Source of the DNA: Streptomyces sp. NBC_01478 | Lineage (GTDB): Bacteria; Actinomycetota; Actinomycetes; Streptomycetales; Streptomycetaceae | Assembly (NCBI RefSeq): GCF_036227225.1 | Contig: NZ_CP109444.1 | Span: 8,599,501 to 8,663,500 of the forward strand | Length of the DNA: 64,000 bases | Reading direction: 5' to 3' | Notes under the pieces: model-generated | The model's input: only the letters and a program-made list of their open reading frames with translations | Told to the model about the DNA's origin: nothing | Database searches by the model: none | Shown: in pieces, positions 7,858-16,376 of the stretch | Position numbering within the stretch: the stretch's first letter is position 1 | How the letters are laid out: each line of letters opens with the position of its first letter | Translations under genes and position numbers: made by a program

Positions 7858-10428
7858 ATGGGACGCGGCAAGCTTCGGATCTACCTCGGTGCGGCACCGG
7901 GCGTCGGCAAGACGTACGCCATGCTGTCCGAGGCCCACCGCAGGGTGGAGCGGGGCACCGACTGCGTGGTCGCCTTCGTGGAGCACCACGACAGGGCCCG
8001 CACCGAGGTGATGCTGCACGGCCTGGAGCAGGTCCCGCGCGTGGAGCTGGCCTACCGGGGGACCGTCTTCACCGAGATGGACGTCGACGCGGTGCTGCGC
8101 CGCGCCCCCGCCGTCGCCCTGGTGGACGAACTCGCCCACACCAACATCCCGGGCTCCCGCAACACCAAGCGCTGGCAGGACATCGAGGAGCTGCTCGCGG
8201 CCGGCATCGACGTGGTGTCGACCGTCAACATCCAGCACCTTGAGTCCCTGGGTGACGTGGTCGAGTCGATCACCGGGGTCCGGCAGCAGGAGACCGTGCC
8301 CGACGAGGTCGTCCGCCGGGCCGACCAGATCGAGCTCGTCGACATGTCGCCACAGGCGCTACGGCGCCGCATGGCGCACGGCAACATCTACAAGCCCGAC
8401 AAGGTCGACGCGGCCCTCTCGAACTACTTCCGGCCCGGAAACCTCACCGCCCTGCGGGAGTTGGCGCTGCTGTGGGTGGCCGACCGGGTCGACGAGTACC
8501 TCCAGGAGTACCGCAGCGAACATCAGGTCTCGGCGATCTGGGGTTCCCGCGAGCGGATCGTCGTCGGGCTGACCGGCGGTCCCGAAGGACGGACGCTGAT
8601 ACGACGGGCCGCGCGGCTCGCCGAGAAGGGGGCCGGCGGTGAGGTACTGGCCGTCTACATCTCCCGCAGCGACGGCCTGACCTCGGCCTCCCCGAAGGAA
8701 CTCGCCCTCCAGCGCACGCTCGCCGAGGACCTCGGCGGCACCTTCCACCACGTCGTCGGCGACGACATCCCGGCCGCGCTGCTCGACTTCGCACGCGGGG
8801 TGAACGCCACGCAGATCGTCCTCGGCTCCTCGCGGCGCAAGACCTGGCAGTACGTCTTCGGGCCGGGGGTGGGTGCCACGGTCGCCCGTGAGTCCGGCCC
8901 CGACCTGGACGTCCACATCGTCACCCACGAGGAGGTCGCCAAGGGGCGCGGGCTGCCCGTGTCCCGGGGCGCGCGGCTCGGGCGGGCCCGGATCGTCTCG
9001 GGGTGGCTGGTCGGCGTGGTCGGGCCGGTGGGGCTCGCGTTCCTCCTGAACGCCATCCACCTCGGCCTCGCCAACGACATGCTGCTGTTCCTGTCCCTGA
9101 CGGTGGCGGCGGCGCTGCTCGGCGGGCTGCTGCCGGCGCTGGTCTCGGCGGCCCTCGGCTCGTTCCTGCTGAACTACTACTACACACCCCCGCTGCACCG
9201 GCTGACCATCGCCGACCCCAAGAACATCGTCGCCATCGCGATCTTCGTCGGTGTCGCCGTGTCCGTGGCCTCGGTCGTGGACCTGGCCGCGCGACGCACC
9301 CAGCAGGCCGCCAGACTGCGCGCCGAGTCCGAGATCCTGTCCTTCCTCGCGGGCAGCGTGCTGCGCGGCGAGACCAGCCTCGAAGCGCTCCTGGAACGGG
9401 TCCGGGAGACCTTCGGCATGGAGTCCGTGGCGCTGCTGGAGCGCCAGAGCGACGTGGACCCCTGGACCTGCGCGGGCCGGGTGGGCGTGGGAGTGCCGCT
9501 GGAGCGGCCCGAGGACGGCGACGTGGACATGCCGGTCGGCGACCACATGGCCCTCGCGCTGACCGGCCGGGTGCTGCCCGCCTCCGACCGCCGGGTGCTG
9601 GCCGCCTTCGCCGCCCAGGCCGCCGTCGTACTGGACCGCAGGCGCCTGCGCGAGGAGGCCGACCAGGCCCGCGCGCTCGCCGAGGGCAACCGCATCCGTA
9701 CGGCCCTGCTGGCGGCCGTGAGCCACGATCTGCGGACCCCGCTGGCCGGCATCAAGGCGGCCGTCTCCTCCCTGCGCTCCGACGACGTGGCGTGGTCCGA
9801 GGAGGACCAGGCCGAGCTGCTGGAGGGCATCGAGGACGGCGCCGACCGGCTCGACCACCTCGTGGGCAACCTGCTCGACATGTCCCGCCTCCAGACCGGC
9901 ACGGTCACGCCGATCATCCGCGAGATCGACCTCGACGAGGTGGTCCCGATGGCGCTGGGCGGGGTGCCGGAAGGCAGCGCCGAACTCGACATCCCGGAGA
10001 CGCTGCCCATGGTGGCCGTCGACCCCGGGCTCCTGGAGCGGGCGGTGGCCAACCTGGTCGAGAACGCGGTCAAGTACAGCCCGCCCGGCGAAACCGTCCT
10101 GGTGTCCGCCAGCGCCATCGCCGACCGCGTCGAGGTACGGGTGGTCGACCGCGGCCCGGGCGTCCCCGACGCGGCCAAGGACCGCATCTTCGAGCCCTTC
10201 CAGCGCTACGGCGACGCCCCGCGCGGCGCCGGAGTGGGGCTCGGCCTCGCCGTGGCGCGCGGCTTCACCGAGGCGATGGCCGGCACCCTGAACGCCGAGG
10301 ACACGCCCGGCGGAGGCCTCACCATGGTCCTCACCCTGCGGGCGGCGAAAGGCGTCGTAGAGGACGTGTATGACGTGCGTGACGTGCGTGATGTGAAAGA
10401 CGTGCAACCGGAAAGGCAGGCCTCATGA
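7858..10428 (+). CDS. kdpD: Sensor histidine kinase KdpD
   Basis: Turgor/potassium sensor kinase. In order: N-terminal KdpD domain with Walker A GAAPGVGKT (11-19) and VDELAHTNIPGSRN; a universal-stress-protein-like domain (about 230-365, IVVGLTGGPEGRTLI); four clustered membrane helices (about 380-475); a GAF-like region; HisKA with His623 (AAVSHDLRTPLAG); and an HATPase domain (NLVENAVKYSPPG, GVGLGLAVARG). Length 856 is typical. The last 15 residues before the terminal QPERQAS region are a repeat-derived DVYDVRDVRDVKDVQ tail (see the repeat). It overlaps kdpE by 4 bases. No kdpFABC pump genes are adjacent. Confidence 0.95.
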   Translation: MGRGKLRIYLGAAPGVGKTYAMLSEAHRRVERGTDCVVAFVEHHDRARTEVMLHGLEQVPRVELAYRGTVFTEMDVDAVLRRAPAVALVDELAHTNIPGSRNTKRWQDIEELLAAGIDVVSTVNIQHLESLGDVVESITGVRQQETVPDEVVRRADQIELVDMSPQALRRRMAHGNIYKPDKVDAALSNYFRPGNLTALRELALLWVADRVDEYLQEYRSEHQVSAIWGSRERIVVGLTGGPEGRTLIRRAARLAEKGAGGEVLAVYISRSDGLTSASPKELALQRTLAEDLGGTFHHVVGDDIPAALLDFARGVNATQIVLGSSRRKTWQYVFGPGVGATVARESGPDLDVHIVTHEEVAKGRGLPVSRGARLGRARIVSGWLVGVVGPVGLAFLLNAIHLGLANDMLLFLSLTVAAALLGGLLPALVSAALGSFLLNYYYTPPLHRLTIADPKNIVAIAIFVGVAVSVASVVDLAARRTQQAARLRAESEILSFLAGSVLRGETSLEALLERVRETFGMESVALLERQSDVDPWTCAGRVGVGVPLERPEDGDVDMPVGDHMALALTGRVLPASDRRVLAAFAAQAAVVLDRRRLREEADQARALAEGNRIRTALLAAVSHDLRTPLAGIKAAVSSLRSDDVAWSEEDQAELLEGIEDGADRLDHLVGNLLDMSRLQTGTVTPIIREIDLDEVVPMALGGVPEGSAELDIPETLPMVAVDPGLLERAVANLVENAVKYSPPGETVLVSASAIADRVEVRVVDRGPGVPDAAKDRIFEPFQRYGDAPRGAGVGLGLAVARGFTEAMAGTLNAEDTPGGGLTMVLTLRAAKGVVEDVYDVRDVRDVKDVQPERQAS
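10363..10407 (+). repeat. Five tandem 9-bp units inside the kdpD 3' end
   Basis: Five in-frame copies of GACGTGCGT-like 9-mers encode the repeating tripeptide-like DV(Y/R/K) tail of KdpD. Units 2 and 3 are identical; units 1, 4 and 5 differ at 1-3 positions. Slippage would lengthen or shorten the tail in steps of three residues without breaking the frame. Confidence 0.85.
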
Positions 10429-11108
10429 CCAGGGTCCTCGTGGTCGAGGATGAGCCGCAGATCGTGCGGGCCCTCGTGATCAACCTCAAGGCGCGGAAGT
10501 ACGAGGTCGACGCGGCCGCCGACGGCAAGACCGCCCTCGACCTCGCCGCCTCCCGTCACCCCGACGTGGTCGTGCTCGACCTGGGGCTGCCCGACATGGA
10601 CGGCGTCGAGGTGATCCGGGGGCTGCGCGGCTGGACCCGGGTGCCGATCCTGGTGCTGTCCGCGCGGCACTCCTCCGACGAGAAGGTCGAGGCACTGGAC
10701 GCGGGTGCGGACGACTACGTCACCAAGCCCTTCGGCATGGACGAGCTGCTGGCCCGGCTGCGGGCCGCCGTGCGCCGGGCCGAGCCCACCGGGGGCGGCG
10801 AGGACGACGTCCTGGTCGAGACCGAGGAGTTCACCGTCGACCTGGCCGCCAAGAAGGTGCAGCGGGACGGGCGGGACGTACGGCTGACCCCCACGGAGTG
10901 GCATCTGCTGGAGGTGCTCGTGCGCAACACCGGGCGGCTGGTCAGCCAGAAGCAGCTCCTCCAGGAGGTGTGGGGGCCGTCGTACGGGACCGAGACGAAC
11001 TACCTCCGCGTGTACATGGCGCAGCTTCGGCGCAAGCTGGAGACGGACCCCGCGCATCCGAAGCACTTCATCACGGAACCGGGTATGGGATACCGGTTCG
11101 AGCGCTAG
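10425..11108 (+). CDS. kdpE: Response regulator KdpE
   Basis: OmpR/PhoB-family regulator, partner of KdpD. The receiver domain has acidic residues at 9-10 (VVEDEPQ), phospho-acceptor Asp52 (VVLDLGLPDMDG) and Lys101 (VTKPFGMDE); the winged-helix output domain covers about 130-227 and ends EPGMGYRFER. Length 227 is normal. The ATG overlaps the kdpD stop (ATGA). In other bacteria it activates kdpFABC at low potassium; here the nearest likely targets are the potassium genes 1.4-5 kb downstream, which is inference. Confidence 0.95.
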   Translation: MTRVLVVEDEPQIVRALVINLKARKYEVDAAADGKTALDLAASRHPDVVVLDLGLPDMDGVEVIRGLRGWTRVPILVLSARHSSDEKVEALDAGADDYVTKPFGMDELLARLRAAVRRAEPTGGGEDDVLVETEEFTVDLAAKKVQRDGRDVRLTPTEWHLLEVLVRNTGRLVSQKQLLQEVWGPSYGTETNYLRVYMAQLRRKLETDPAHPKHFITEPGMGYRFER

Positions 11109-11168
11109 GCGCATCGACCGCGCGGCCGCGGGTACGTGGCTGTCGGTGGACCCCGGTACGCTTCAGAT

Positions 11169-11567
11169 ATGAGCGCTGTTCCTCGTTCCGAAAAGCCGGC
11201 GGGCCGGTTCCGGCGCATGCTCGACCGGCTCTCCACCTCGCAGGAGGACCTGGAGTCGGAGGAGTTGCGTGAGGACGCCGAGACCGAGGGCTGTGTCCGG
11301 ATCGGCGACTGCCACGACCGGCAGATCGTGACGGTTACTGGTACCTTGCGCACGGTCACGCTGCGCCCCCGGGCCGGTGTTCCGGCCCTGGAGGCCGAGC
11401 TGTTCGACGGCTCCGCCGCCCTGGACGTGGTGTGGCTCGGCAGGCGCTCCATCGTGGGGATAGAACCGGGGCGCAAGCTGATCGCGTCCGGCCGGATCTC
11501 GATGAGCAGGGGCCGCCGGGTGCTCTTCAACCCGAAATACGAACTGAAACCCCTCGGACGGGAGTAG
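11169..11567 (+). CDS. OB-fold nucleic-acid-binding protein
   Basis: A 132-residue protein of the family of M. tuberculosis Rv2694c. The N-terminus is charged (RFRRMLDRLSTSQEDLESEE), followed by an OB-fold (about 45-130) with GDCHDRQIVTVTGTLRTVTLRP and EAELFDGSAALDVVWLGRR. No ribosome-binding site precedes the ATG at 11169, but a TACGCT -10 hexamer lies at 11157-11162, six bases upstream, so the message is probably leaderless. It is followed after 3 bases by the DUF3159 gene. Single-stranded nucleic acid binding is inferred from the fold only. Confidence 0.85.
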   Translation: MSAVPRSEKPAGRFRRMLDRLSTSQEDLESEELREDAETEGCVRIGDCHDRQIVTVTGTLRTVTLRPRAGVPALEAELFDGSAALDVVWLGRRSIVGIEPGRKLIASGRISMSRGRRVLFNPKYELKPLGRE

Positions 11568-11570
11568 CCG

Positions 11571-12338
11571 GTGACGTCGCTCGACAAGCCGACCGCGGAC
11601 ACCGTGGACGCCGAAGACAGCGAGCAGGATGTCCGGGCGGTGACCGAGGCGGCCCTCTTCGAGGCGTTCGGCGGGCTGCGCGGCATGATCGAAACGGTCC
11701 TGCCCGGCCTCCTCTTCGTCAGCATCTTCACCATCAACAAGAACCTGCACTGGTCGGCGATCGCCGCGCTGGCGCTGGCGCTGGCGCTGGTCGTGGTCCG
11801 TCTGGTGAGCCGGGACACCGTCAAGCACGCCTTCAGCGGTGTCTTCGGCGTCGCCTTCGGTGTCGTCTTCGCGATGATGACCGGCAACGCCAAGAACTTC
11901 TATCTCCCGGGCATGCTCTACACGTTGGGGCTCGCGCTCGCGTACATCATCACGACGCTCGCGGGCGTACCGCTGATCGGCCTGATCCTCGGCCCGGTCT
12001 TCAAGGAGAACCTCTCCTGGCGGACCCGCAACCCCGGCCGCAAGAAGGCCTACGCGAAGGCCAGTTGGGCCTGGGGCCTGATCCTGCTCGCCAAGTGCGC
12101 GATCCTTTTCCCGCTCTACTGGTGGGCCAACACCGCCCAACTCGGCTGGGTCCTGGTCGCGTTGAAGATCCCGCCCTTCCTCCTCGCCGTCTGGCTCACC
12201 TGGGTCTTCCTCGCGAAGGCGCCCGCGCCGATCGACGTGTTCGCGGAGATGGAGGCGGAGGAGCAGGCCGAGAAGGAACGGAAGGCTGCCGCCGAGGCCT
12301 CCGGCGAGGTCGGTGCGCGACACCGGCGTGATGGGTGA
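11571..12338 (+). CDS. DUF3159 integral membrane protein
   Basis: A 255-residue polytopic membrane protein (family of Rv2693c) with about six helices between residues 35 and 220, including LLFVSIFTINKNLHWSAIAA and GLILLAKCAILFPLYWWANT, and a charged C-terminal tail. The GTG start is 3 bases after the OB-fold gene, so they form an operon. Conserved linkage with the RCK pair CeoBC and a KimA-like permease suggests, without proof, a role in ion transport. The family has no assigned function. Confidence 0.85.
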   Translation: MTSLDKPTADTVDAEDSEQDVRAVTEAALFEAFGGLRGMIETVLPGLLFVSIFTINKNLHWSAIAALALALALVVVRLVSRDTVKHAFSGVFGVAFGVVFAMMTGNAKNFYLPGMLYTLGLALAYIITTLAGVPLIGLILGPVFKENLSWRTRNPGRKKAYAKASWAWGLILLAKCAILFPLYWWANTAQLGWVLVALKIPPFLLAVWLTWVFLAKAPAPIDVFAEMEAEEQAEKERKAAAEASGEVGARHRRDG

Positions 12339-12440
12339 CCGTTCGTCGCGGTGTGCGTCCCCTGGGGGCTCTGCCCCCAGACCCCCGGGACCTATGCCCA
12401 CCCACCACCTGTTTACCGCCAGTTGAGAAGTGAACGTTGA

Positions 12441-12470
12441 AAGGGCGCCCTGAGATCTCAGGGCGCCCTT
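12441..12470. terminator. Bidirectional terminator, perfect 30-bp palindrome
   Basis: AAGGGCGCCCTGAGA at 12441-12455 is followed directly by its exact reverse complement at 12456-12470. It stands between two convergent genes (DUF3159 and CeoC) and can stop transcription from both sides. Confidence 0.9.
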
Positions 12471-12493
12471 CCTCGTCGTAGACGTACAACCGA

Positions 12494-13171
12494 TCAGCTC
12501 GCCGCGTCCTCCCGGCGTACCGACAGCAGATCCTCCAACTGCTCCTCGCGTGCCTGAGCCGCCACGAACAGCAGCTCGTCGCCCGCCTCGAGGGAGTCCT
12601 CGCGGGACGGGGTCAGCACACGGGTGCCGCGGATGATCGTGACCAGGGACGTGTCCTCGGGCCACTCCACGTCGCCGACCTGGGTGCCCGCGAGGGCGGA
12701 CTCCTCGGGGAGGGTCAGCTCCACGAGGTTGGCGTCGCCGTGACTGAAGCGGAGCAGGCGGACGAGGTCGCCGACCGACACCGCCTCCTCGACCAGGGCC
12801 GACATCAGACGGGGGGTGGAGACGGCCACGTCGACGCCCCAGGACTCGTTGAAGAGCCATTCGTTCTTGGGGTTGTTGACGCGGGCGACGACGCGCGGGA
12901 CGCCGTACTCCGTCTTCGCGAGGAGGGAGACGACGAGGTTGACCTTGTCGTCGCCCGTCGCGGCGATCACGACGTTGCAGCGCTGGAGCGCCGCCTCGTC
13001 CAGGGACGTGATCTCGCAGGCGTCGGCCAGCAGCCACTCCGCCTGGGGGACCCGCTCGACCGAGATCGCGGTCGGGGCCTTGTCGATGAGAAGGATCTCG
13101 TGACCGTTCTCCAACAGCTCACCGGCGATCGAACGTCCGACCGCGCCGGCTCCGGCAATGGCGACCCTCAT
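12494..13171 (-). CDS. ceoC: RCK (TrkA-type) potassium regulatory subunit, CeoC-like
   Basis: A 225-residue cytoplasmic regulator of potassium transport with an RCK_N NAD-binding domain (MRVAIAGAGAVGRSIAGELL, GxGxxG motif at 7-12; acidic residue in LLIDK) and an RCK_C domain from about 140 (LVELTLPEESALAGTQVGDV). The ATG at 13171 overlaps the CeoB stop by one base (TGATG), so translation is coupled. The pair matches M. tuberculosis Rv2691-Rv2692 in order. RCK_C domains in other bacteria can bind c-di-AMP; whether this one does cannot be seen. Confidence 0.88.
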   Translation of the reverse strand: MRVAIAGAGAVGRSIAGELLENGHEILLIDKAPTAISVERVPQAEWLLADACEITSLDEAALQRCNVVIAATGDDKVNLVVSLLAKTEYGVPRVVARVNNPKNEWLFNESWGVDVAVSTPRLMSALVEEAVSVGDLVRLLRFSHGDANLVELTLPEESALAGTQVGDVEWPEDTSLVTIIRGTRVLTPSREDSLEAGDELLFVAAQAREEQLEDLLSVRREDAAS

Positions 13172-13842
13172 CAGTGACCGCCCTCCTCTTCGGGACCCTT
13201 GGCGAACGCCGCCTCGACCTTGTCGACCTCGTCCGTCCGCATCATCACGTGCACGAGGTCGCCCTCCTGCAACACGGTCTGCGAAGAGGGCAGCATCGCC
13301 TCGCCGAGACGGGTGAGGAACGCCACGCGGACGCCCGTCTCCTCCTGCAGCTTGCTGATCCGCTGGCCGACCCAGGCCGCCGAGGCGTGCACCTCGGCGA
13401 GTTGGACACCGCCGGTGGGGTCCCGCCACAGCGGCTCCGCGCCCGAGGGCAGCAGCCGGCGCAGCATCTGGTCGGCGGTCCAGCGGACCGTGGCGACGGT
13501 GGGGATGCCCAGGCGCTGGTAGACCTCGGCACGGCGGGGGTCGTAGATACGGGCCGCGACGTTCTCGACGCCGAACATCTCGCGGGCCACCCGCGCGGAG
13601 ATGATGTTCGAGTTGTCACCGCTGGAGACGGCCGCGAACGCGCCCGCCTCCTCGATGCCCGCTTCGCGCAGCGTGTCCTGGTCGAAGCCGACCCCGGTGA
13701 CCCGGCGGCCGCCGAATCCCGGGCCCAGCCGACGGAAGGCGGTGGGGTCCCGGTCGATCACGGCGACCGTGTGCCCCTGTTGCTCCAGGGTCTGGGCGAG
13801 AGCGGAACCCACTCTGCCGCAGCCCATGATGACGATGTGCAC
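13171..13842 (-). CDS. ceoB: RCK (TrkA-type) potassium regulatory subunit, CeoB-like
   Basis: A 223-residue partner of the preceding protein. The GTG start at 13842 gives an immediate Rossmann motif (HIVIMGCGRVGSALAQ, GxGxxG at 7-12) with Asp in VAVIDRDP for NAD binding, and an RCK_C domain from about 135 (VQLAEVHASAAWVGQRISKL). Two tandem RCK subunits normally form a hetero-oligomeric ring on a membrane channel. No TrkH/KtrB channel is adjacent; the nearest membrane candidates are the KimA-like permease and the 31-residue microprotein. Confidence 0.9.
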   Translation of the reverse strand: MHIVIMGCGRVGSALAQTLEQQGHTVAVIDRDPTAFRRLGPGFGGRRVTGVGFDQDTLREAGIEEAGAFAAVSSGDNSNIISARVAREMFGVENVAARIYDPRRAEVYQRLGIPTVATVRWTADQMLRRLLPSGAEPLWRDPTGGVQLAEVHASAAWVGQRISKLQEETGVRVAFLTRLGEAMLPSSQTVLQEGDLVHVMMRTDEVDKVEAAFAKGPEEEGGH

Positions 13843-13943
13843 GACCGTCCTTCCGGTGTCCTGAAATCAATGCTCAGCCCCATCAGGGTCTCAGACCGAG
13901 GCCAAAGTACACACGTCCGGTCCTTTGGGGGCACCCCTGTGCG

Positions 13944-14039
13944 TCAGCGGCGGCCGATGCTGCGCACGCTGGCCAGGGTCAGGATTCCGAGGCCGACGAG
14001 GGTGGCCAGGGCGCCGATCAGCTCTGCGGTCGAGGGCAT
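13944..14039 (-). CDS. 31-residue single-helix membrane microprotein
   Basis: A very short gene with a GGAGG ribosome-binding site (14043-14047, read leftward) four bases before the ATG at 14039 and a TGA at 13944. The product begins MPSTAELIGALATL, continues through one hydrophobic helix (VGLGILTLASV) and ends RSIGRR, a positive-inside topology with the C-terminus in the cytoplasm. It lies 101 bases upstream of CeoB on the same strand and divergent from the KimA-like gene. Size and shape recall KdpF-type subunits, but there is no clear sequence match. Association with potassium transport is inferred from position only. Confidence 0.65.
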   Translation of the reverse strand: MPSTAELIGALATLVGLGILTLASVRSIGRR

Positions 14040-14174
14040 GGAACCTCCAGGGGGCGGCGCGAGCGGGGTTTTGTCATATAGACACGAGGTCGGCGCTCTC
14101 GACGGAATCCGCGACTCCGCTCGTCCCTTATTTCACTCGTGAGGCAGATGACAGGGCTCAGGCAGGTGGCGAGT

Positions 14175-14208
14175 AGAGGATCGCCTGTTCGAAGGCCTAC
14201 GATCCTCT
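14175..14208 (+). promoter_or_regulatory. Inverted repeat and -10 element of the KimA-like gene
   Basis: AGAGGATCG (14175-14183) and CGATCCTCT (14200-14208) are exact complements separated by 16 bases. The right arm includes the -10-like hexamer TACGAT (14198-14203), only 8 bases before the GTG start, and no Shine-Dalgarno sequence is present, suggesting a leaderless message. An inverted repeat straddling the -10 element is a plausible repressor operator; it cannot form an mRNA hairpin if transcription begins near 14210. Confidence 0.5.
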
Positions 14209-14211
14209 GTT

Positions 14212-16263
14212 GTGTCCAAACTGACCGACGTGCCCAAGCGCATCCTCATCGGGCGCGCACTGCGCAGCGACCGGTTGGGCGAAACGCTCCTGCCGAAACG
14301 CATCGCACTCCCCGTCTTCGCTTCCGACCCGCTGTCCTCCGTGGCCTACGCGCCCGGCGAGGTGCTGCTGGTCCTCTCCATCGCGGGCGTGTCGGCGTAC
14401 CACTTCAGCCCCTGGATCGCGGTCGCGGTCGTGGTGCTGATGTTCACCGTGGTCGCCTCCTACCGGCAGAACGTCCACGCCTACCCCAGCGGCGGCGGCG
14501 ACTACGAGGTGGCCACCACCAACCTCGGCCCCAAGGCCGGCCTCACCGTCGCCAGCGCCCTGCTCGTCGACTACGTCCTCACCGTCGCCGTCTCGATCGC
14601 CTCCGGCATCGAGAACCTCGGTTCCGCGGTCCCGTTCGTGGTCGAGCACAAGGTGAGCTGCGCGGTCGCCGTCGTGGTGCTCCTCACGCTGATGAACCTG
14701 CGCGGGGTGAAGGAGTCCGGCTCGCTGTTCGCGATCCCGACGTACGTCTTCGTCGCGGGCGTCTTCGTGATGATCGCGTGGGGTGCCTTCCGCGGACTCG
14801 TCCTCGGCGACACCATGCGCGCGCCGACCGCCGACTACCACATCAAGGCCGAGCACCAGGGCCTCGCGGGCTTCGCGCTCGTCTTCCTGATGCTGCGCGC
14901 CTTCTCCTCCGGCTGCGCCGCGCTTACCGGCGTCGAGGCGATCTCCAACGGCGTCCCGGCCTTCCGCAAGCCCAAGTCGAAGAACGCGGCGACCACGCTC
15001 GCGGCGATGGGCATCCTGGCCGTGACAATGTTCTGCGGGATCATCGCGCTGGCCATGACGACCAAGGTCCGCATGGCCGAGAACCCGGCCACCGACCTGC
15101 TGCACAACGGCGTCGCGATCGGCTCCGGCTATGTCCAGAACCCGGTGATCTCCCAGGTCGCCGAGGCCGTGTTCGGCAAGGGCAGCTTCCTGTTCGTCGT
15201 GCTCGCCGCGGCCACCGCGCTGGTCCTGTTCCTCGCCGCGAACACCGCCTACAACGGCTTCCCCCTGCTCGGCTCGATCCTCGCCCAGGACCGCTACCTC
15301 CCGCGCCAACTGCACACCCGCGGCGACCGCCTGGCCTTCTCCAACGGCATCGTGCTGCTCGCCGGCACGGCCACCCTGCTGATCGCGATCTACGGCGCCG
15401 ACTCGACCCGCCTGATCCAGCTCTACATCGTGGGCGTGTTCGTCTCCTTCACCCTCAGCCAGACCGGCATGGTCCGGCACTGGAACCGCCACCTCGCCAC
15501 CGAGAAGGACCAGGCCAAGCGCCGTCACATGGTCCGCTCGCGCGCGATCAACACCTTCGGCGCGTTCTTCACCGGCCTGGTGCTGGTCGTCGTCCTGGTC
15601 ACGAAGTTCACGCACGGCGCCTGGGTGGCGCTGCTCGGCATGTGCATCTTCTACGCCACGATGACCGCGATCCGTAAGCACTACGACCGGGTCGCCGAGG
15701 AGATCGCCGCCCCCGAGGGCCCCAGCGACGACAGCATCCGGCCGTCCCGCGTCCACTCCGTGGTCCTCATCTCCAAGATCCACCGCCCGGCTCTACGGGC
15801 CCTGGCCTACGCCAAGTTGATGCGCTCGGACACCCTGGAGGCGCTCAGCGTCAACGTGGACCCGGCCGAGATCAAGGCGCTGCGCGAGGAGTGGGAGCGG
15901 CGCGGGATCGACGTACCGCTGAAGGTGCTGGACTCGCCGTACCGGGAGATCACGCGGCCGATCATCGAGTACGTGAAGAGCCTGCGGAAGGAGTCGCCGC
16001 GGGACGCGGTGTCCGTGATCATCCCCGAGTACGTGGTCGGCCACTGGTACGAGCACCTGCTGCACAACCAGAGCGCGCTGAGGTTGAAGGGCCGGCTGCT
16101 GTTCACGCCGGGTGTGATGGTGACGTCGGTGCCGTACCAGCTCGAGTCCTCCGAGGCGGCGAAGAACCGGGCGCGGAAGCGGTCGGAGTGGAGCGCTCCG
16201 GGTGCGGTGCGGCGGGGGCCGGCGGAGGAGCGGCACCGGGAGTCCTCGGACACCAAGGGCTGA
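14212..16263 (+). CDS. APC-superfamily permease, KimA-like potassium importer
   Basis: A 683-residue transporter with about 12 membrane helices (residues 25-470) and a soluble C-terminal domain (about 500-683, with VVLISKIHRPALRALAYAKLMRSD and IPEYVVGHWYEHLLHNQ). The opening RILIGRALRSDRLGETLLPKRIALPVFASDPLSSVAYAPGE matches the start of Bacillus KimA (YdaO), a high-affinity proton-coupled potassium importer, better than amino acid permeases. It corresponds to Rv2690c beside CeoBC in mycobacteria. Genome pipelines tend to call it an amino acid permease; potassium is my preferred substrate from sequence and neighbourhood. Confidence 0.8.
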   Translation: MSKLTDVPKRILIGRALRSDRLGETLLPKRIALPVFASDPLSSVAYAPGEVLLVLSIAGVSAYHFSPWIAVAVVVLMFTVVASYRQNVHAYPSGGGDYEVATTNLGPKAGLTVASALLVDYVLTVAVSIASGIENLGSAVPFVVEHKVSCAVAVVVLLTLMNLRGVKESGSLFAIPTYVFVAGVFVMIAWGAFRGLVLGDTMRAPTADYHIKAEHQGLAGFALVFLMLRAFSSGCAALTGVEAISNGVPAFRKPKSKNAATTLAAMGILAVTMFCGIIALAMTTKVRMAENPATDLLHNGVAIGSGYVQNPVISQVAEAVFGKGSFLFVVLAAATALVLFLAANTAYNGFPLLGSILAQDRYLPRQLHTRGDRLAFSNGIVLLAGTATLLIAIYGADSTRLIQLYIVGVFVSFTLSQTGMVRHWNRHLATEKDQAKRRHMVRSRAINTFGAFFTGLVLVVVLVTKFTHGAWVALLGMCIFYATMTAIRKHYDRVAEEIAAPEGPSDDSIRPSRVHSVVLISKIHRPALRALAYAKLMRSDTLEALSVNVDPAEIKALREEWERRGIDVPLKVLDSPYREITRPIIEYVKSLRKESPRDAVSVIIPEYVVGHWYEHLLHNQSALRLKGRLLFTPGVMVTSVPYQLESSEAAKNRARKRSEWSAPGAVRRGPAEERHRESSDTKG

Positions 16264-16376
16264 GCGCCGACGGGTTTGGACGGCTCGCTTCGTGGTGAGC
16301 GGTTGGACAGGGCCCACGTAGACTGGTGGGCTGTTGTCCGGCCGTTCCCCCTTTGACGTTGTGGAGTCACCCCGCC

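Noticed and set aside
14212..16263. Amino acid permease call for the APC protein
   Set aside because: The N-terminal motif and RCK neighbours fit KimA-type potassium importers better, although amino acid transport is not strictly excluded.
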